Source of the DNA: Baffinella frigidus
Taxonomy: Eukaryota; Cryptophyceae; Cryptomonadales; Baffinellaceae
Length of the DNA: 11,614 bases
Assembly: GCA_026770585.1 (NCBI GenBank)
Contig: MU648230.1
Location: 6,084-17,697, forward strand
Direction: 5' to 3'
The translations under genes and the position numbers were made by a program. Positions within the stretch are counted from its first letter, which is position 1; every line of letters starts with the position of its first letter. Positions 1-9,100 of this stretch are shown here, one piece after another. The notes beneath the pieces were generated by a model. The model was not told where the DNA came from. It was given only the letters and a program-made list of their open reading frames with translations, and made no database searches.

Positions 1-36
1 CCAACCCCCAACCCCCAAAACCCAAACCCCAACCAG

Positions 37-124
37 GGTGCGGCACGCGCTCGGAGACGAGTTGCTTTCCTGGGACCACGGGGGGCAGTTCCTGCACCTC
101 GTATCCATCGTCGAGCGGTTCATG
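37..124 (+). CDS. exon 1 in window: DDX60-like N-terminal region
   Basis: Follows acceptor AACCAG and ends at ATG|GTACCA. The first base completes a codon from an upstream exon, so the true start codon is outside the window. It reads VRHALGDELLSWDHGGQFLHLV and on to VERFM. The pattern G-D-LL followed by QFLHLVSIVERF resembles the segment before the PIN-like strand in DDX60 homologues. The base composition is GC-rich, unlike the CCCCAAA repeat on both sides. Out phase 0. Confidence 0.65.
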
Positions 125-3100
125 GTACCATAAACCCGAACCCTGCAACACGAAACCCGAAACTCGAAACCCGAAACTCAAACCCCGAAATCCGAAACCC
201 GAAACCCGGTTCCTGAACACCAAACCCGACGCCAGGTCGACCTGAAGCAGCGCGGGGCGGTCTTTGAGGTGTTTTCCCTAAACCCTAAACCCTAAACCCC
301 AAACCTAAACCCTCAAACCCCACACCCCAAACCCCAAACCCCAAACCCCAAACCCCAAACCCCAAACCCCAAACCCCAAACCCCAAACTCTTCAAGGTGT
401 TCTTCATGCTCGACAACGCCGCAGTGTTCAGCAGCATGGGCGTCGCGCAGCGCCTGGCGCGCGACGTTGTGCTCCGCCACCTCCTCCTGCACAGCCACCG
501 CGACCAAGACAGTCAGCAGGGCCGCGACCAGGACCCACGACCAAGCGCCGCGATCAAGATCCACCTCGTCACGGGCTCGTGGTGCCTGCGCGGCGGCGCG
601 GCCACGCGGGGGGGGTTCGCGGGGCAGGACGCGTTCGCCCCCGTGTCGTGGAGTGAGCTCATCGACGCAGTGAACCCCGCGTTCGTCATGACGGACGCCG
701 GGGTGCGTTCGGAGGGCGCGGGGGGCGGGGCGGCTGCGTCGCTCGCGCTGCGGGTGTTCGTACAGGCGTGCCTGGGTGAGGGGCACTGGCTGGTGTTCCT
801 GGGCGGGAGTGCGTTCTCCGGCTCGCGGATTACTGCGTGGATGATGAAGCCGGACCTGCTGTTTGTGCGGAAGGAGGAGCAGAAGACGGTCACCGACGCG
901 GTGAACCTTGCACCCTAGACCCGAAACCCTAAACCCTGAACCCTAAACTCTGAAACCTGAACCCTGAACCCTAAACCCTAAACCCTAAACCCTAATCCCT
1001 AATCCCTGAACCCTCAACCCTGAATCCTAAACCCTGAACCCTGAACCAGGTCGTCGCCAGCACGGCCCACCTCTTCCTCCACCCCGCCACGGACCCCCCC
1101 CCCGAGGAGACTCCCGCGCGCGACGATTCCCGGGCGGGCGAGGGCTGGGTCGGGGGGGACGTGTGCGCGCAGCTGATCCTTGCTGCGCTCCGCCGCTTCT
1201 TCACCGTGGATCGCACGGGCCGGGAGTGCATGCTCGCCGCGGTGTTGTGCGCCGCCGTCTCCCTGCGGCGCCTCCTCCCCTTGGCGGGCCGGGCGTTCGC
1301 GCTGCCCGCGGACCTCGGGGGGTCTCCCGTCGCGCGGGACGTCGGGCCGTTTGTCGCGGCGGTCCAGGCGGCGCTCGTCGGGTGCCTTGCAGCCAGCCGG
1401 CTTCGCCCCGCTCCCTTCGACAACGGGAGGGGGTCCGAATGTGAAATCGCGGACCTCTTCGACGGTCGCCTCTACCTCTCCCTCCTCGCAGCTCTCACCG
1501 CCGGAGAACCCCTTCCGCCCTCTCTCCTACACGACACCACCGCCCTCTGGACACTCGTCGGGTGCAGGGGCGGCGAGACCACCCTCTCCTCGGCGCTGAA
1601 CCTCTCGCTGGAGGATGAGGACAGGCAGGCTGCGCGCGAGTGGCGAGTGGCGGCCGCGGGCATCGCTGCGCGGTTCAGTCCCCGCACCCTACACCCTAAA
1701 TCCTACACCCTACACCCTACACCCTACACCCTACACCCTACACCCTACACCCTACACCCTACACTCTACACCCTAAACCCTAAACCCTAGACCCTGCACC
1801 CTGAAATCTGGACCCTATACCCTAGACCGTTTACTCTACACCCTGCACCCTGCACCCTGCACCCTTCACTGTGGACCCTAAACCCTAAACCCTAAGCCCT
1901 AAGCCAGGAGCCAGGCGCACGCTGCGCGCCCGACACACGTAACCCCCAACCCCCAAACCCTAGAACCCCAAACCCCAAACCCTGAACCCCAGATTCCAAT
2001 CACTAAAACCCAAACCCCAAACCTCAAACCCTAAACCCCAAACCCCAAGCCCTAAACCCCAAATTCCTATCCGCAAACCCCAAACCCCAAGCCTCAAACC
2101 TCAAACCCCAAACCCCAATCCCCAAGCCCCAAACTCCAAACCCCAAACTCGAACCCCCCAAACCTCAAACCCCAACCCCGAAAGCAGGTGCTGCAGATGG
2201 GCGCGAGCGTGTTCGCGGAGCAGTTCCACGGCGACGCGAAAGAGAGGATGGCGATGCATGAGAACCCCGACGCGCCCCAGGCATCCAAAACCGTTAATTT
2301 CTTGTTCTTCTTCTTCTTTTTCTTCTTCTTCTTCCACTCGAGAATGCTGGAGGATCCTATTTATATGTGGGTTCGTAAATATCTGTACCAGGATAAGGTG
2401 TTCCAACCTCGTGACTGACCAATATATGGCTAGTTACGTGACCAATCAAAGAAAGTTACTACACAAATGTCCACTTTTAAAAGCACGTTGGTTTTAAGTA
2501 GGCCCCTCTAGCATTCTCGTGTGGGAGAGAATGGCGATGCATGAGAACCCCGACGCGCCCCGGGCATCCCCAACCCTCAACTTCTTCTTCTTCTTTTTCT
2601 TCTTCGTCTTCTTCTTCTTTTCTTCTTCTTCTTCCTCCTCCTCCTCCTCCTCCTCTTCTTCTTCTTCTTTTCTTCTTCTTCTTCTTCTTCTCCGTCTTCT
2701 TCTTCTTCTTCTTCTTCTGCCTCTTCTTCTTCTTCTCCGTCTTCTTCTTCTTCCTTCTCTTCTTCCTCCTCTTCTTCTTCTTTTCTTCTTCTTCTTAATT
2801 AACCCTGAACCAAATGAAACTTAGAACCTCGCGTGGTAAGTGCCCCTGAATCTCGTGGCTTCAATATACGCCGTTGTAAGCGCCATTCTTTCTTCTTCTT
2901 CGTCTTCTTCTTCGTCTTCTTCTTCTTCGTCTTCTTCTTCGTCATCATCATCTTCTTCTTCTTCTGTAACCCCGGCCCCTGACCCGTAGCCCCCCTAATC
3001 ACGAACCTCTTATCCCAATCTCCCACCCCGTGAACCGTGAACTCTAAACTCTGAGCGGATGCATGAGGACCCCCACGTGCTCCAGGCTTCAACCCGAAGC

Positions 3101-6100
3101 CTTAAGCCCAAAACACGAAGCCCCAAATCAAAAGCCCTAAACGCGAAGCACGAAACCAGAAGCCCGAAATACGAAGCACGAAACACGAAGCACGAGACAC
3201 GAAACCAGAATCACAAACTAAACGAAACACGAAATCCGAAACTCGGACCATTGACCCCTGACCCCTGAAAATCTAATCACGTACCCCTTATTCCTAACCC
3301 TTGAACCCTCAACCCTCAACCCTCAACCCGCAACCCTCAACTGGAAAGTCTAAGCCCCATACCCTACACCCTGCACCCCACATCCTAAACCCCAAAATCT
3401 ACATCCCAAATCCCAAACCCCAAACCTGACTCCTAAACACCGAACACCAAACCCTGATCGCACCCACAAGAGAATCCCACAACTTTAAAATGATATCAGG
3501 CTTTTGTAGTACTGATCCTTCCCGATTTAGTTTACCGCCTCGAACCAAACCCGTAAACCCTAAACCCTATTGCAAACCCCTAAACCTTAAGTCCTTAACC
3601 TCAAACCCCAAACCCTCGACCTGCCCAGTTCATTGATCAGTCGGGGACTCTCCCCACTGGGCGGTCTAAAACCCAAACTCCAAACCCCAAACCCCAACCC
3701 CAAACCCAAACCCCAAACCCCAAACCCAAACCCCAAACCCAAACCCTCAACCCCAACCCCAACCCCAAACCCCAAACCCCAAACCCCAAACCTCCTAGCA
3801 CCCAAACGCCCAAAACCTTACACCCTAACCTCAAACCCTGCAGGTGGTGTGCGCAGCGCTCAAGCACACGCGAGACCACCACTTCCACAGCACGCGCCCT
3901 CTCATCGAGGTGACTCTCAAACCCTAAACCCTAAACCCTGAACCCTGAATTTGAAACCTGAAACCCGACACCCGTAACCCGAAACCCGAAACCCAAAAAC
4001 ATAACCCTAAACCCTCACCTCTAATCTCGCTCGAGGGCCTCAGCACTAAACTTAAACCCCAAACCCTGTACCCTCAACCCCAAACCCTCAACCCCAAACC
4101 CTAAAACCTAAACCCTAAACCCTAAAAAGTAAACCCTGAACCCTAAACCTCACACCCCACACCCTCCAGAACGACTTTATGATGGCCGCCACAGACGACG
4201 CTCCGAAGCCTGTCAATGTTCCGAAAAGCGTTTTGCCTTGGCAAAACGTGCCAAACGCGCAAGTGCAAGCCGGGTACCTGACCTCAACCCGAAACCTTGC
4301 ACACTAAAGCCTGAACCCTGAACCCCACGCCACATGCCGAAAATGACAGTGCACGACGTCAGGCATGCTGGGTAACACTTCTAAGCCCTAGCCCTGACCC
4401 TAACCCTAGAGCGGTTTTTGCATCTGTTGGCTGCGGGAAAAATGGTGAAACAATCGCAAATGACTATTCTTCAACTAAACCGTCTGACTATTCTTCAACA
4501 AAACCGTCAACGTTTGCCATTGTTTCATTCTTTTTGTGGCCAACAGATGCAAAAACTGCTCTAAAGTGCGTCCCGCAAAAGCGATTTGGTCGCCCTCTGA
4601 GGGCTGGTGGTAGCGATGATGCAAGTCTCACACGGCACCCTCACATTCTCTGAGGTGACCTGCAGCGAGCCTTGACCGGAGGTGAGCCACTTGAGGTGAG
4701 GTGCGCCTCCTGAGGTACCGTGTCCACTCGGTGGGCTTCGAGGGTTTCGGATTTGAGTACGGGGTTGGATTCTAGAGTTTTACGCGACCACATTTACACC
4801 AGAAAATTGTTAAAGTTAATCATCTCTGGGCAAGTTGACTTTTTTTGAAAGGTCCGTGGTCCACCTTGTGGATTGGATAACCATAACATCACGAAACCCT
4901 GAGTGCCTTGTGAGGTGAGCCAAGAAACAGGTTGCGTGATGAGCGAGGTTAGGGTTAAGGCTAAACCCGAAACCCTTGACCCTAAAACGAACCCCAGCCC
5001 TAACCCTAACCTCACTCGAGGGCCTCAACACTAAACTTAAACCCTAAACCCTACCAAAATCAGGAAGGCGAAGAAGAAAGAGGAGCAGCAGGAGCAGAAG
5101 AAAGCGCGCGCTGCTGTGAAGTAAGCGAAACCAGTCCTCCCTTTTCGTGACGCTGCGGATCCAATACTACACGGTGGACTACGAACCTTTCATCACAAGT
5201 CAACTTGCCTTGAGGCACTTAACTTTAAGGATTTTCTGGTGCAATTTGGTCACGTTACACCCAGATTTCCAGCCCCAACGAAACCTTTGTAGCCCACCGT
5301 GTGGACAGCCTTTGCATGCGGTATCGGACTACGGTAGGCCTTAGGCTCCTAGCACAGCGGTTCAGGGGGTTTAGCATACGCTATTAGACGACGCTACGGA
5401 GAGAGTTTCTACGAAGGGATTTTTTTGCCGGTTCTAACCCCAAATCGGATAGGATATCCGTAGGAACAACCCTATGTCCCTACGGGTTGCCTACCGTAGG
5501 GTCGTATCGATGATCCACCTATGGGTTATTCACGAAATACCGTTGTAATCCTCTGGGTAGGACGGGGCACGATTTCATTGCAGGCTCGATAAGAAGTTTC
5601 AATTTCCGGTGGATCCTTAACTCCGGCTCCCTCAGGTATCAGTCTGTTAGCAATTTCCAGAACTGGAGTACGATCTCATTGCAGACCCGATACAAAGTTA
5701 AAATCCCGATCTCAACAGAAGCTCCGCGTGCGTCTCCCGCGGTCGTAAGTCAGAATGTCAGGACGCAACGGTTTGTTTCGTGGTACTAAATGGTACGTAG
5801 CCACCCGGCGACACGCAACTCCTCGTCCTTTCCACTTCCGGCCCGAAAACATTTTTTTCGGATCCGGGTACAAAATTTTAACAAAACTTCTAACTAAAAT
5901 TCTCACGAATGACCTGGCGTGGCCTCAGGTATCAGTGGTCGCTGATCCAGGGCTCAGTGATCAAGCGGCAGTTCATCGCTGAGAAGCTCACGCCGGACGT
6001 TGTCGAGAAGAGGCGGGTGGCGGGCGTCAGGTCAATCCGGATTGTTTTATGCATGTTTTATTGTTTGAAATTTGCTACACATAATGATCGCACTAGTGAT

Positions 6101-9100
6101 AGTAAAGTATTCGTGTTGTACTTTTCATTGCTCAAAATCGTTTAAATCAGACATGGTCCCGGATGAAGGTAGAGCGTCGCACCACTGCACTGCCAGGGCG
6201 CAGTTTTTGCATTAGTCAACTCACATGCGAATGTGTAGTCAAGAAGTACCCATTACGGGTACCTCGTTTCTAAGTTGACAGATTTTGTGGATGAATTGAC
6301 TTTTACAAAATATCCGGCCTGGCAGTGCACTGGTGGATAACGCCCGATGGCCGGATCCCTGTAGGACAAAGACAGTACCTGAGTTCTGTATTGACGTTTT
6401 ACTCTGTCTCAGGACCTGAAAACCCCTCTCACTCTCCACGCCAGGTCACCGATGGGAATCTGCCTCAAGTTAAATCTGGGATGATTTCCCAGGAAACACG
6501 CCACAAACCAGAAATTGGAGCCATTTCTGGGCGCAACAATGTTCCATTTGTACCAGAAAACACTTTTAAAAAGAGGGAGTCCCGACCTTAAATTCTGCTT
6601 TGTGGCGTGGCGTGGCTGCATTAGGTTTCTCGAGAAGCGCGACGCTGGGTCGGAGGAGGTTCTGGAGGCAAAGGGCGCCGCGACGCGAGGTGCTTCGGGG
6701 GGGACGGGGAAGGGGGGGAAGAAGCCGAGCAAGACGCCGAGCAACACGGAGGTCAGACAGCAGAACGCAATTCTGCTGTCTGAGAAGAAGGTGCGTTGAC
6801 GCTTCGATGCTGGGTGGGTGGCCGCCCGGATTCCGGCATCAACCTGAATCCGGCATTCCTTAGCACCCTACTATATTGCATACCGTAGCACCTACGGAAA
6901 GCCGAAATTAGGTTGATGCCGGAATTTGGGCCTCATTCTTGAGTAAAATCTCACTCGCAGACCATGTTTATCCCAGCGGAGTTTCGCCTCAACCCCCCCA
7001 AAATTCAAAATAAACGCAGACCCCCCCCATGGGATCTGTCGTAACTATGTTGCGGAAGCATTCTCTGTGGGTTATTTGAATCTCAGCTTGAAGCCAGCGT
7101 GCAAAATTTGCACATGCTACCTTGAAAAAAGTGGCAGAAGTGCCCCAAAATAGAACAGTTCCAAAGGAGAGGGAAGACTGGAGCCTACACCTGAGTGTCA
7201 ATCGTGCCCCTAAACCCTAAACTCTAAACCCCAAATTCTCAACCCTCTACCCTAAAACCTTCACCCTGTTCCCTAAACCCCCATTCTTAAACCCTGATCC
7301 CTAAACCCCAAACCTCAAACCCCAAACCCCAAACCCCAAACCCACAGAAGGCAGAGGACTCAAAAAAAGTACGCTGAAATCGCCCTAAACTCTAAACCCG
7401 AAACCCGAAACCCGACACCCGAACCCGAAACCCACAGGAAAAGGAAGAGTATGAGAAGCACGTGCTCACCACCATCCCTAACCTGAAGACGCAGTCGGGG
7501 GCCGATTCCTCCGATTTGATCAAGAAACTCGCAAAAAACGCGGGAGAGGCCACCGGTAAACCTGAGACTCATAACCTGCTCGCCATAACCTGTTGCTAAA
7601 CCCTAAACCCTGAACCATAAACCCCAAAACTTAAACCCAGTACCTCACTCCAAAATTCCAAACCTTCAACCCCAAACCCTGAACCCTAACTCAGACCCTT
7701 CACCGGTGAACCCTGAACCCTAAATCCTAAACCCTAAACCCTAAACCCTGAACCCTGAACCCCAAACCTTAAACCCTGAACCCTGAACCCGGAACCCGGA
7801 ACCCTGCACCAGGACGCGTAGCCCTCCTGTACCGCACGGAGATGCTGTCTGAGTACCACCGGCTTGTGCTGATCAAGGAAGGGAGCGTGGGAGAGAGGGA
7901 AGCGAGTCGCATGGCGGGGTTCGCGTGCATTCAGGTGCGACGCCCAGACTCCATGCGGAGAACCTCATCTCAGAAGATAACTGAATCAGTTCTCTAGAGC
8001 GTTTTTATTTGCTTAGGAGGCCTAATCAAATTTACTATGCCTTGACTAATTTCTCCTATTCGACCTCCTATTGGAAAGGAAATTATTCAGTTATATTCCG
8101 AGATTAAATTGATCATCACAGAAGATTGACTCTACGACATCCAGACTCGACAGAAGTTGACTGCAGGGGCAGACCTGTGTGAACGCTGAACAATCTCTTC
8201 GCGAACCTGAATAGATTTTATTTCGAGAACTGTCCTTATAAACGATTCTTGGTACAAATCCAGATGTTTTGAAGCCCTAAAAGTACGAATATTTTAAAGT
8301 CCTAAAAGTTCTTGGTTCAAATCTTCGTTGAGAAGGACATTCCCGAAATTAAATCTATTCAGGTCCGGGATGAAATCTCTCTCACTCTCCCTCCAATCCA
8401 GATCACAACTGTGAATTTCCAAAAGCAACAGTTCGCTTCAAATGTGTTTCGTGTTACAAATTCCACGTTGTTGCGGTGGCGGGCTATCAACTTTTGGCGT
8501 GTTGCTATCGACTAACTTCCAGAATCAGCTCGGAACAATTTACGTGTTGCCTGGCGTGGTCTCGCGTGCAGCATCCCTACACCCTAAACCTCAAACCCGA
8601 AACCCTGAACTCTCAACCCTAAACCATCAACCATCAACCTTCAAACCCTAAACTCTCAACCCTCAACCCTCAACCCTCAATCCTCAACTCTAAACCCTGA
8701 ACCGGGTTTGATGAAGGAAACGATGCGCGACTTCGGAGAGGTGCTCGACGCGGCGGTGACGGATCAGCTATGCGCGGCCGCTAGGACCTTCGGTTTTTTC
8801 GATCTCGCACAAGCCGTGCAGGTCCCTTCCCCGTATTGGAGCTTTTGGAGCTGGTTTAGGGTTTAGGGTTTGGAGCTGTTGGAGTAAATTTGAGAGGCAT
8901 TGGAGGTGTTGGAGGCTTTGGAACTAGGGTCCTCTCCCCTGTTGGAGCAATGGAGCAATCAAGCAATGGAGCTACTGCAGCTACTGGAGCAATTGGAGCT
9001 GTCGGAGATATGGGAGCGTGTTGGAGCTATTGGAGCTATTGGAGCTATTGGAGCTTTAGTCAACCCGATCACATCTAGTTGCTCTTGCGAAGGTCCTTCC

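Noticed and set aside
313-786. Antisense frames with FGVWGLG/LGFGVW repeats (also near 2101, 3587, 3637 and 10063)
   Set aside because: They are translations of the reverse strand of CCCCAAA/CCCAAAC repeats, without codon or family support, and they overlap + strand exons that fit a known family.
397-918. Reading exon 3 through to a stop at 916-918 as a complete small gene
   Set aside because: The last codons are telomere-like repeat, and the next exon (1050) continues the same family in phase after a GT donor at 901.
1-1049. Chromosome end (true telomere)
   Set aside because: Arrays are degenerate, short and alternate with coding exons through the whole window, so they are interstitial.
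2519-2824. Poly-Phe, poly-Ser and poly-Leu open frames
   Set aside because: Frames of the TTC/TCC microsatellite; no start context, splice sites or conservation expected.
3629-3663. Exon-like island TTCATTGATCAGTCGGGG after CCCAG with a GT after it
   Set aside because: Entered in phase 0 it leaves in phase 2, which breaks the clear frame of exon 7. Entered in phase 1 it contains TGA. Exon 6 joins exon 7 in phase without it.
5147-5344. 65-codon + frame MTLRIQYYTVDYEPF
   Set aside because: Lies within MITE C copy 2; the homologous copy at 4721-4876 does not keep it open.
8312-8515. 67-codon + frame VEKDIPEIKSIQVRDEIS in intron 14
   Set aside because: Exon 14 already joins exon 15 in phase. 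No acceptor or donor at its edges and no family match; AT-rich like decayed transposon DNA.
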